Below, one piece after another: positions 24,130-33,881 of a DNA stretch of 64,000 nt; the first letter of the stretch is position 1; every line of letters starts with the position of its first letter. The translations under genes and the position numbers were made by a program. The notes beneath the pieces are model-generated. The model was not told where the DNA came from and ran no database searches. It saw only the letters and a list, made by a program, of their open reading frames with translations. The DNA comes from Cyclospora cayetanensis (taxonomy: Eukaryota > Apicomplexa > Conoidasida > Eucoccidiorida > Eimeriidae): positions 1 through 64,000 of the forward strand of contig NW_020312106.1 of NCBI RefSeq assembly GCF_002999335.1, read 5' to 3'.

Positions 24130-27100
24130 ATGGGTGAAGACGATTCAGCAAGGTCCAACAAGCGCGTAGAGCTGCTTCTCAGCGCAAATGGTGCCGGTGG
24201 GAAGGAAGTGTATGAATACACCCCTGACCCTGGGTCCGTGGTGTCTCATGCAAGTTCCTCACCAGACGGCATTGATAAAGGAGGTGCGTGAAGAGAGATT
24301 TGCGCCTATGTTTTCATCTTGTGCATGTGATTTGGCTGTCCTACCAATGCCATCTGTTTGGGCTCTCCTACGCCAGTTTCACTGAGGTTTGAGAGTATTT
24401 ACAGGGGTTCAAGTGCACGTGGCTCGCATACAGTTTGCCACGGCACAACTTTGGGGATATTAAATTTCATGATGTTCAACATGAGCTCTTCCCTTATGTA
24501 GAGGGGGTAGTGTCTGTGTTTTTGCTGTTGCACTGGTACATGGTGGAATGCAACCGGCCGACTTGCGGTGCTTCCCGTGCATCTTTTTTGGCTGGCAGAT
24601 GCACACCGATCATTGCGGGGCGCAAAAGAGATCGACGACACGGAGGTGCGTCCAAGTACTGCCTACGAATTCTTCCGAGGTACGTGAACGACTAGGCCAA
24701 CCCCACCCACCTCCCTCTTCGTGGCGATCAACGCAGCTCGTGGTGCTGCTGGAGTTTGGAGAGCCAGCCGCACATGAACACGTCTTCCATGGACCTTGTA
24801 TGGGCCTGTGCTTCTCAGGAAAAACATACAAAAGCACTGCTTTTCAAAATGGATTCTCCACGCGGCGCGCGTGGAGGGGCTCCAGCTCGGGTGTGATGGA
24901 AGTTCGTGGCCAGCGAACGGTGCTCTCAGCCTACAAGGGCGACAAAGTCAGCGACATCGGATCTGTGAGCAGTAATTTCAGTGCAGTGTCTTTCTGATGG
25001 AAGCCGTAGTGAACTTACTGTATGGAGAATGGTATATCCCCCTGTGTGCGTGTTTTCGGCCGGGAACTTGGCTCAGTATAGCGGATCGCTTCGAGTTGAA
25101 AGCGACGGCGTGGCGGGGCCTCCTCTTGATTTGAACTTGCTGCTCTGCCTTTCGAAATTTTAGCCCGCTGGGGTTCTGTTCGTCATTTTGCTTAGGGCAG
25201 CTGTGGCACAGAGTGCGGGCAGTGCTGGAGCGCCGTTGAGGTGCACAGGGGGCGAGAGGGAGTTGCTAGCAGTCCAGGCAGCCTTGTTTGACACATGCAC
25301 TTTGCACCGTTGTTGTGCTTCTTAACACTCCGCTTCTTGACTGGCGGTGGTTTCGTGGGTGTGGCATCTGTTGAACGTGCTGACGTGTCTTGTGCGGTGA
25401 TTCATGAGATGCATGTTTTGATATGCGTGTTTTTCCTGCAGATGTCCTCTACGGTATCGGAATTTCGTGAGGCTTCTTCCTTTGAAACACCCATTGCCCG
25501 GCTGAGGCGGTTGCAAAGCGAAGTCGAGGAAATGCTCGACTTCGTGTCATCTTTCCTTGTGGAAGAGCGCGTGCACCTTCCCAAAGGGGTTGGCACAGAG
25601 GGCGCTGAGCCAGAGAAGGCTGCACCATCGGACGAAGTCTCCGCCGAGCAGGGAGAATCTTCCAAATCCACAGGCCTCTTGCAGGTTCAGTACCAAGCTC
25701 GCCGGCTATCTCAGGGGGCTAAAGAGGCTCTCCTTTTTGGGAACGATCCACTGTCCCTTATTGAGGAACTCAAGAGGCTGCGCATGCAAGTAGGTGCTTG
25801 CTCTGCTGCACAGGCATAAGGCGTTATTTCTCATGATCGTAGACTTCCTAATGGACAGGCGGTATTCTTAGACGTCGCTGTTTGCTTCGGCAGCTGAGAG
25901 ACCCCGCATGCAGACTCACTGCAGATGCGGCGCTTCAAGGGCGTCGGCTGACTGCCCTGACGTCGCTCTTCGTGGAGTCTTTCCGCAACGCACATGTTAG
26001 ACCCTTCTCGCTCTCCCCACTGCGCATGCGTCTGTGTTTGTGATCCTTCCTTTGTGTGCGCCTACGAAAGGTTTCGAGTGTGCTGAGCGATAAGAAAACA
26101 GAGGCGTTGGTGTCGCACATCGAGCCAGTTACGGGTATGCGGTCTGGAGCAGCGCTGCTGGCGCAGCACCTGTCCACGGCGTCTACCCAGCTGCAGCAGG
26201 TGCTTGCCAACGAGGCGGAAGCCCTATCGCTTCCTTCTAAAAGCTCCAGTACGTAGTCCTCGCCGTCCGCAACTTGGGAGAGGAGAGCCTTTGTTTTTGT
26301 GAGGGGGGGCCCTGGAAAGCCAGCCGTGTGCATCGGAGTGTGAAGAGTCACGGCTTGGACGGTGAGGCGGTGCTGTGTTGATGCGAATGGCTCAGACTCG
26401 GCTGCGACATCGGCAGTGGCCGTGAGAGTAGGCGACGCACAGCCAGCGGCTTCCGGAGGAGTGACAGCTGGAGACGGTGGCGCGGAGCTGGCTTCGACGG
26501 CCTATGAAGTCTACTGTGTTCCTTCGCTGTCACCCATGATCGAGCAGAGCCGCATCACCTTCTTAGAACGGCGTTTGGCACTTGTTGAAAACAAGATGGG
26601 TCTTCACAAAATGAGTCTCCTCCCCCACGCGGATCTCTTTGAGGCTGTGAACGAAATGCAGCAGCGCATCAAGCTACTCGACGCCCAAAAGATCGAAAGC
26701 CTACAGAAGCGCGTTCAAGTCAGTGCTTTTGTTGAGACCTAGTGTGTAGGTAGCCAGAGCTGCCGCTGCGGCAGGGCGGCACTGCGTGGGGGAAGATCCC
26801 AGCAGTCAAGAGCGACTGGCAAATAAAGGCCTTTCGGGGTGTATGCACAATGGTTTCCTGTCCGTCGATGTTCCCTTCTGCGCAGGGGCTGCTTCTGGAG
26901 CTGCACGCCTTGCAGCAGCGGCGGCATGAACTGGATATGGCAGCGGAGGGTGTATCGACACCCGCCTATGGGGCGAGTGTAGGCAGTGGCGGGGAGTATG
27001 GGCGGGGGCGCAACGCGGGGGCCCCTGCGGCTGCCAGCGACTGGCAGCGCGTGGAGGAGCTCTACGACATTTGTGAGAGGTGGAAAGCCCCTGCAGCGGT

Positions 27101-27523
27101 GCTGCCTTCTGTGTTACAGCGGTTGAAGCTGCTGAAAGGCATTCACCAGGAAGCTGGTGGTGTATCTGTGCGTCTGTCCGGTGAGTGCGCGCCTGTGGGG
27201 TTGTGCTGGCTAAGGCCCTGTCCGTCGAGCGAGTTCTTTTAACTGCTTGACCACGCCGCGAAGAGGAGAAGGCGTGTTTTTGCGCTAGACGCGTGGGTGG
27301 GCGCTGCGGTCCGCGAAGGGGAGAAAGGCATGGGGTGTGTCTGGTGCGCGCAGTGCTGGAGAAACAGCAGGAGGAGCTGCAGGCGTGGGTAAAGAGGGCG
27401 GACGAGGCAGTTACGCAGCTGCAGAAAACCGTGTTGGAGAGCATCGAATGGGCTCAGAGGACAGTGTCGCAAATGCAGCAGCGGCTGGTGGCTGTGGATG
27501 CCTCGGCGACGACTGACACCTAA
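24130..27523 (+). CDS. DCTN2: Dynamitin (dynactin subunit 2, p50)
   Basis: Eight exons (24130-24283, 24599-24679, 24930-24964, 25442-25789, 26071-26248, 26396-26718, 26886-27180, 27354-27523) all join in phase, giving 527 residues. The N-terminus has KEVYEYTPDPGS, like the short conserved N-terminal motif of dynamitin, then EIDDTEVRPSTAYEFFR. Coiled-coil segments follow: TPIARLRRLQSEVEEMLDFV, ALLFGNDPLSLIEELKRLR, FLERRLALVENKMG, LFEAVNEMQQRIKLLDAQK and IESLQKRVQ. The diagnostic block is WQRVEELYDICERWKAPAAV, continuing LPSVLQRLKLLKGIHQEAGG, which matches the dynamitin core (LYE..QRW...LP.L..RL..LK..H.QA). A final coiled coil and TTDT end the protein. Dynamitin is the multimeric shoulder subunit of dynactin, the dynein adaptor. 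Overall length is somewhat above the usual 400 residues because of Ala/Gly-rich inserts. It converges on the PCGF-like gene. Confidence 0.88.
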
Positions 27524-28242
27524 TGCTGGCTGGCCTCCTCAGCCCTCGTGCCTCTTTCTCGCTGCCGCTGGGTCCGTGCGGCGTAGAGGAGGAGCCACGC
27601 CACACCCGTTGCTGCAGCAAGGTTTTTCGCGCGGCTGCAGGGTCCCTCGCGAGCAGCTACTGCTGCTGCGGGTGCCTCTGGGCGGCCCCTTTTCGAAGCG
27701 TTTCTGGGATTTTCGACACTAATAAACCAAATGGTTAGGGGTCTGACTTTAGCGGCCCTTAGGGCGGGGCACCAGTGAGCGAACCGTGAAAGTTGCAGTC
27801 AGTGTATGCATTTTGTCGCCGACGTGCGCAGCCAGAACCTTTTCGGACGGTGCTTTCGCGAAAAGGTTTTGAGAAAACACAGCTTGCACCCTACTGCTTG
27901 AACAGCACCCGTCAATGGAGGGGGTATGCAGGCGTGCAAGCGGTGCCGGCGAGACTTGGGAGCCTTCTGGCCGACTTAGTAGGCCAGGGCCTCGCTACAA
28001 GGCTAGCGGTGGGGGGAGACGGGGGGGAGGGGGGCACGAAATCCGTCGAAGCGTAGGCGCTGCCCCCATCAGACCCACAGAGCTCACCGAGGCTAACGCG
28101 TGGGCGCCACCCTAAAGCCTCAAACGAAGAATGGCGGGCAAGCCATGGGGGAAATTCCCGTGCGTCCCCTCCTAAAAATGCCTTCCTTAGGCAACAGGCA
28201 TGTAGGGTTTGTATCCAGTGTGACTGCCTTTTCGAAGTGCGT
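27524..28242. other. Intergenic region between convergent genes
   Basis: About 720 bases between the stop of dynamitin and the stop of the minus-strand PCGF-like gene. It must hold two 3' UTRs. I see no supported gene; the frame 27912-28286 (-) is taken as chance. Confidence 0.5.
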
Positions 28243-30102
28243 TCAAAAGGCGGCATCGGCAAGCGCCGTCTGCTGCTGGGGGGCATAACCCGCCTTCGCC
28301 AAGTGGTAGCCTACCACCTTGGCTTCTGCCTGTGCACTGTACCGATACTGCAGCAACAGACACTTCCCCGAGCAGTTCAGACGACGGGCCCGGGTGACGA
28401 AATCTATGGAGTGACTTTTCCCCAGAACGCTGCCCTCCAGCGTGAGTTCGAGAGCCATCTCTAAATCTAGAGGGGCCTCCTCTGCGGACCCGTAAGGACT
28501 ACCTGCTGCTAAGGGGCCCTCTCTGGCGTTTTGGGGGGGCCCCCCCGGAAAGAGCAATGGCTGCAGGTGAGTGGCGAGATACCGCAGGACCAGCCCGATT
28601 GACATCCGGCTGGGCACTCGCAGGTAGGGGCGTTCCAACTGAGGAATCTCGAGGGGCAGCGCCAAGACTCCATGAGGCCCTTGTGAGGCACTGCCGCCGA
28701 TCAAAGCCCCCTCTGGGGGGGTGTGGGCTTGTTGTTGCTCTAGTTGAAGCTCCAATCGAGCCTTCATCAACTGCGCCTGATAGGTGTCTGGCAGCAACGC
28801 GATGGCCGTAGTGAGCTGCTCGTCGAAGCAAGTGGAGGCACTTAGCAGTTGATCGACAAACTCATTCAGAGGCTGCTGCTGCTGCTGCTGCTGCATCGTC
28901 GCCGCAGTGCGGCGGGTGCTGCTACTGGCGCGTCCTCTCTCTCGCTGCTCATCAGCTGCACTGCCCTGCGAAAAAAGATCTGCTGAAGCCTGCCGTCGTG
29001 GCTGCTGCTCCTCCGGAGGGGGCGCTAGGGGAGGCTCCAGCGGGGGGGCCCCTAGGGCCTCCTCCGCTGTGGCACGCGCTTCGAGGCGGGCCCTTCTGTG
29101 GGAGAGGGCCTCCCGTTTGAAGTGTCCACCGCTGGCAATAGAGCTGGCAAGATATTCTGGTGGGATTGGCTTGTGCTGATGCTGCTGCATGTACCGCTGC
29201 AGCTCCTCCTCTTCGAGCCGCTCCTGCACCGCGAAATGAGGAAACAGCTTGTCAACCACGTTTTGCATAGTTCGGTCGAAGAGCACTGCTGCGTTCACTG
29301 CTGCTGCCGCGCTGCTGCTTCCCGTCTGGTTGAAGGCTTTAGCAACGCACGCTGAAGTCACGCGTGGCATGTAGTGCCGCGTGTCTTTTCCCGCCCCTAG
29401 GCCAAAAGCGCAAGCACAGCAAACCACATCACGATCACCAGGTAAGCATGGCAGAGACGTGCAGAGGCAAGGCGCAGCGAGCCCTCTGACACGGCACGAA
29501 ATCCACGTCGTGGCAGGGGGAGGGAGCAGAGGCATTCTGCCATGTCTCGAATAGAGGAAGTGAGAAGGGAAAGCCCATATGTGTAACGTGCAATCGTAGC
29601 TGCCAGCAGAAACACGCAGTTCAAGAGGCCACGAGCGCGCCGCGGTACTCGCCCGCTTAGAGCCAACACACGCACCATCTCGATGAGGTGCCGCCAGCTG
29701 CAGATTTCTCTCGCAAAAGGGGCAGCAGACTTCCTCGGCTTCTCCACTTTCTGCGTAACTGTAGAGGCACCACCGACAAAACGTGTGGAGGCACTCCTTG
29801 ATGGTCACTGCGTCTCGAAGGTAGCCGGTGCAGAGCGAGCAGCGAAAGCTCTTCTCCACTGCCTTCAAGGGGAAAGAGACATCCAAGCCTTCCTCGCTCT
29901 CAAAGGCATAGCATGGCTCCGTGTCGGAATCCTCGCCAGAATCGGCAGCCTGGGAGGCTCCCATCCGCGAGCGCTTCTGACGTCGAAGCACTTCGGAGGG
30001 GCTGGGGGCCCCTTGCGACGGTGTACGGACAAAGGGGATGCCTGAAGTGTCGGTAAGCAGCGCAGGGGCCCCTCCCCCGCCGCGTGCAGGAAGGCGCTGC
30101 AT
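28243..30102 (-). CDS. Polycomb-group RING finger (PCGF)-like protein, RING plus RAWUL
   Basis: Two exons, 30102-29676 and 29396-28243, give 526 residues. The 279-base intron has no stop and is a multiple of three, so a naive ORF reads through it. I chose the ATG at 30102 because the longer ORF starts with a non-ATG codon at 30192. A C3HC4 RING (C88, C91, C104, H106, C109, C112, C127, C130) contains SFRCSLCTGYLRDAVTIKEC and CLHTFCRWC. After the RING comes LFDRTMQNVVDKLFPHF, the PCGF/DRIP-type segment. Then Gln/Ala/Arg-rich linkers follow with a (CAG)-encoded Q run. Near the C-terminus IPQLERPYLRVPSRMSIG, LVLRYLATHLQPL and CLLLQYRY look like a RAWUL (ubiquitin-like) domain. PCGF proteins partner RING1 in PRC1 histone H2A ligases; plant DRIP ligases share this layout. 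Which applies here is undetermined. Confidence 0.82.
   Translation of the reverse strand: MQRLPARGGGGAPALLTDTSGIPFVRTPSQGAPSPSEVLRRQKRSRMGASQAADSGEDSDTEPCYAFESEEGLDVSFPLKAVEKSFRCSLCTGYLRDAVTIKECLHTFCRWCLYSYAESGEAEEVCCPFCERNLQLAAPHRDGACVGSKRASTAARSWPLELRVSAGSYDCTLHIWAFPSHFLYSRHGRMPLLPPPATTWISCRVRGLAAPCLCTSLPCLPGDRDVVCCACAFGLGAGKDTRHYMPRVTSACVAKAFNQTGSSSAAAAVNAAVLFDRTMQNVVDKLFPHFAVQERLEEEELQRYMQQHQHKPIPPEYLASSIASGGHFKREALSHRRARLEARATAEEALGAPPLEPPLAPPPEEQQPRRQASADLFSQGSAADEQRERGRASSSTRRTAATMQQQQQQQPLNEFVDQLLSASTCFDEQLTTAIALLPDTYQAQLMKARLELQLEQQQAHTPPEGALIGGSASQGPHGVLALPLEIPQLERPYLRVPSRMSIGLVLRYLATHLQPLLFPGGPPQNAREGPLAAGSPYGSAEEAPLDLEMALELTLEGSVLGKSHSIDFVTRARRLNCSGKCLLLQYRYSAQAEAKVVGYHLAKAGYAPQQQTALADAAF
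28863..28896 (-). repeat. CAG/CTG tract (poly-Gln) in the PCGF-like gene
   Basis: A short run of ctg triplets on the plus strand encodes the TMQQQQQQQPLNEF segment on the minus strand. Confidence 0.9.
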
Positions 30103-31387
30103 CTGGAGAAGCGGTAAGGCAGGAGCGAAGAAGATCCCAACGTCTGCGACGCCGCTTGTACAGGGCTGCTGCTGCTGCGTGTTTTCTCGCAAGTGTGCCT
30201 CACTCGCGGGGGGGAAGAAGCAGCCAACGCGGCCTCAACACGGATCCGCTGTCGTGCCTTGCGGAGGAGTCGCTTTCTGAATCCACGCGAGAAGGGGAGC
30301 CACTGCAGGAACGCTCCGCGCAGCCACTCCACCCCTCCCAATCACACCGTAGCTTGAAGCCGGAAGGAAAAGGGCTCCTAGGGGGGTCGTGGAAGGACTC
30401 AAGTGAGGAACGAGCGCTGCCACTCACGGCGATTCGCGCACAAAAAAGCTCTGGAAGGCAGGGCAGAGGGGAAGACGGGGTAAGGCACGCCCAGGAAATC
30501 TTCAGACGCCTTTCTCAACACCCTCGCACTTACGCATGACGAAAAACGGTACAGATCAAAGGGGCATAGAGCACAGGGGAGCATCCGTTGACACGGCTGC
30601 CAGCACCCTGCGTCGCGAACGAACGATTGCACGCAGTCCGAAGGGCCTCCACGCCGTTTCTCACCGATTCAGACGCACAATATGTAGTGTTTAGTCCAGC
30701 TATCACTCATTTTGTGCGCGCGCTCTCTCTCTCTCTCCCTCTCTCTCTGGAGGCGATTCCACGTCTGCCTGCCCAGACCCCCCTTGAGTCTTAGGGGGGC
30801 CCCTCCGGGGCCCCCCTGCTAGGCCTTGGGGCTTTGCCTGTTGGCTGTTGGAGCCGCGTCGGAAGGAGCTCTGCATGACAGGAAATGAGCCATATTATCC
30901 TCCTTCCATTAGACACTGGAATACACAGCGCGGCAGCCGTTCGGCGTGGAGGTCAGGGGGTTCGGACGCTGCCAAATCCTGTTGCTGTGCAACTTCCCGG
31001 AAAAAATTTCCCGCACAGACGCGCAATGCGGGAAACGTACCCAAAAGTGGCAATATTAGCGCCGTGGGCGCATTTAAGTAAGCTTGTTCCAGTCATCGCG
31101 TTCGCCCCTTCGCGCAAGTTCCCCTCCTTGCCTGTGTTTTTCAAGGCAGACCGAGCCGCTCTAGGGGAGAGACTCTTTGCTCAATCGGCAGTAATACCGA
31201 TGCTGCCTGAGACGCGCATTACCCTTCTCCTTCGTAGGTTTCGCGTCTAGATCTGACCGCGAAGGGTGTTCTTTTCCCTCCCGTGGAGGCGTGCAGCCCT
31301 TCGCGGTTGGTAAGGAGACACCCAGCACACAGGAGAGCGCCTAAGAGGTCAGCTATCCCTGCTGCCGCCTAGACGCGGCTGTAAAAG
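30103..31387. promoter_or_regulatory. Shared upstream region of PCGF-like and TAF13 genes
   Basis: 1.28 kb separates two divergent starts, so it should contain both promoters. It includes a pyrimidine microsatellite (ctctctctctctccctctctctctgg, about 30723-30750). It also has a GC-rich palindromic stretch, ggggggcccctccggggcccccc (about 30793-30817). No TATA box is evident. The frames 30084-30539 (+) and 30885-31250 (+) are not supported as genes. Confidence 0.45.
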
Positions 31388-33881
31388 ATGAGCAATACTC
31401 CTCCCATCGAAGGCAAGACTCAGGAGCAGCAGCAAATGCTGCTGCTTCAACAGCGCGCACAAACTGCACAGCCACACCTCGGGCAGCAGCAACTGCTGCA
31501 ACACCAGCTGCAGCAGCAGCACCAACAGCTAATGCAGCAGCATCCCATCGGATCCTCTTCAGTCCAGTCGATGCCGCTGCAACAGCCTATGCTGCAACAC
31601 TATCAGCAACTGCTTCCTCCTCAGCAGCAGCAGCCGCAGTCGAGCCACACTTTGCACGGAATGCCACAACACGCCTTCTCGTTGCCTCCCCAGCAACACC
31701 TCCACATGCAGCATCTGCAGCAGCACCAGCATTACATGCACCGACCTCCCTTGCATCAGCAACCCGTGCAGCTGCAACCCTTGCCGCAGCATTTGCAGCA
31801 GCACCCGCATGCAGTACCTAGCCCGCAGCAGCGCCACTTTCTGCAGCAGCAAAAGCAGCAACAGCAGCAGCAACAGCAGCAACAGCAGCAGCACATGTAT
31901 GCAAGGCAGCAAAAGATCGGTGCTTTGCAGTCGGAGGGCTCCTTGCCGGCTCCCCAGTTGGCCTCCCAACCACACATGCAGCAGCACCAACAGCTGCAGC
32001 AGCTGCAAGCGCAGCAGCCCATGCTGAATGCACAGCAGCAGCAGCCGCTTGAGAGGGCTCCTCTTCCAGTCCCTAAGATGGCTCTTACGATGGGCGGTAG
32101 TAGTACCAGTAGTAGTAGCAGCAGCAGCACTGTGAGCTCTGGGGTAGGTGCACTGCCTCTTCCTACCACCATGCCTCGCCCCCCCCAGGGTAGCAGGGGG
32201 CCTCTTCAGGGGGCCCCCCAGGGGCCTCCCAAGCCAGTGACTCCGCCATCAACAGTTATATTGGCAGCAATGCCAATGGAAGCGGTGCAGATTGCCGCTC
32301 GACCAGGGAGCGCCTCAACTGTTGCAGATTTGGTGCGGGAGGCTATGGAGGCTGCGGAGGCGGCTGAACGAAATCCAGAGTCATCGTACGGAGCCGTCAG
32401 AGAGGCTGATGAGGGCTTTGCTGAAGACGACTTTTTAGACTTCACGGAAGACAGTGAGCCTCACTCCTGTGCTGGCAAGGGAGGGGTAGCCGAGGATGAG
32501 AGGGAGGTGCTTCATCCCGCTGCTCTGCTGACAGTAGAGTTCCTTGTTCTTCAGAGCCGCCGACTCTCGGAGCAAAGCAATGCGCAACTCTTCTCCCCCC
32601 GCTTACCCCCAACCAATGAGCAAGAGGCGCAAGCACCCTGGCCCTGATGATGCGTCTACCCTCCCTACGAGCCATGATCCCCGATTTTCGCTGACTGTGG
32701 TGTCTGACTGCGCAGTTGCTGCTTTGATGGAAGCGTTTTTGAGTCCGTCAGTTGCTGTAGCAGCCCAAACTTTGGAGCTGACAGTGCAGCTCGCCCTTGA
32801 CTTTGTCGACGAACTTGTAAGCTCCTTTTGTTTGTGACTCTTGGCCTCAAGACACGCCAGCAAGCTGGCTGACCTTGTGGGGCTTCGTGGAGGCCTGCGC
32901 ATGCGTTGTGTCTGCCTGAGCGGATCGGGTGGCTTGAGCGGAATGGGTAGCGACTCCTTCCCAGGAGAGTTCTCAGCGATTTCGAAATACCGCTTCTAGG
33001 ACTGGGGAAGAGGCGCACAGGGCGACGCAAGACTGAGGGTTGGAAATTTTCCCGAGGCCACAGTCTTGGCGGAGTTCGCTGCATTTGTGCTTAAGAAGGA
33101 TAAGGGCATGCAGCTTGTGTCGTGCAGCTTGTGTATGTATGTAGTATGTGTATGTGTGTATATACGTATCTATATATGTATATGTGCACAGAGTGTATGT
33201 ATGTATGTATATAGTGCATGTGTGTATGCATGTATTAAATGTATGCATGTATTGTGTGTATAAGTATGTACGTCATACGGGTATATGGGGTGTATGTGTG
33301 CACGGTGTATTGGTACACGTCGGTGTAAATGTGGCTGTCGGGTGTTTGTCCATGTGTCATAGGTGGAAAAGGGCTTAGAGAATCGTCGGCAACAGCAGGA
33401 AAACTGTCGTTCTTCTTCGACTGCTCCAAGAAACCTTCTGCCGCCGCTGCTCGCTGAGGATTTGCTGGCAGCCTTGCGGTCACAGCCACGCAAGGCCGTG
33501 CGGTGTCGAGAAGCCCTTGAAAATTACAGACAGCTGGAGGAATTCAAGTGTGCCTTCCCAGAAGGAAGATACCTAGCCGCTCCAACGCAAGCGCAGACGC
33601 CAGCACCTCCTCGAGGCAGCAGCAGCAGCACTCCAGGGGCAGGCCTGCCTCAAACCCAGACACCCCATGGAACCTCTACCGTATCCATGCAACCGCAAGG
33701 CCATAGCACGCCGTTCGATCCCTCATTGGGGATGCAGGGAACTCCTGAGCAACCCCTAGTGGCCATGTTTGGTCAAACCCAGACTCCTAGGGTTCGTCCA
33801 CAGCAGACCGATGCAACGCTCGAGGTTCCGCCTCCCCGCTTAACCCCCTCTGCTCCGAGCCCTTTGCCGATGAGCATTTAA
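31388..33881 (+). CDS. TAF13: TFIID subunit TAF13 with a long Gln-rich N-terminal extension
   Basis: Exon 1 (31388 to about 32453) encodes MSNTPPIEGKTQEQQQMLLL followed by some 250 residues rich in Gln, His and Pro. A Ser run, a Pro/Gly segment and an acidic end (GFAEDDFLDFTEDS) follow. Exon 2 (about 32557-32816) and exon 3 (33363-33881) carry the histone fold. FSLTVVSDCAVAALMEAFL and LTVQLALDFVDEL join to VEKGLENRR, then AEDLLAALRSQPRKAVRCRE and ALENYRQLEEFKCAFPEG. The 'ED(I/L)...LR..PRK..R....L....EL...K.AF' pattern is that of TAF13 (TFIID-18 kDa fold), the partner of TAF11 in TFIID. The frame changes between exons 1 and 2. A donor at 32454 with the second AG of a tandem AGAG acceptor (32556) keeps phase, but this join is uncertain. 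The tail is Gln/Thr/Pro-rich. TAF13 is usually 120-170 residues; here about 614. Confidence 0.8.
31419..32050 (+). repeat. CAG-rich tracts encoding poly-Gln in TAF13
   Basis: Repeated cag/caa runs, the longest at about 31842-31891 (a Q-rich run ending QQHMYARQQ). Antisense Leu/Cys/Ala-rich ORFs over this region are shadows of the repeat. Confidence 0.92.
33120..33345. repeat. TGTATG/GTATGT microsatellite in the last TAF13 intron
   Basis: Degenerate tandem tgtatgtatgtgtgtata units fill most of the intron between the two histone-fold exons, ending just upstream of the acceptor at 33362. Confidence 0.9.

Noticed and set aside
28243..30192. Single 649-residue ORF for the PCGF-like protein
   Set aside because: Its first codon is not ATG, and the segment 29397-29675 has good donor and acceptor sites in matching phase and non-conserved Cys/Leu-rich sequence. 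A two-exon model from ATG 30102 is preferred.
31559..32172. Antisense Leu- and Cys-rich ORFs over TAF13 exon 1
   Set aside because: Reverse reading of CAG tracts; no start context or domain.
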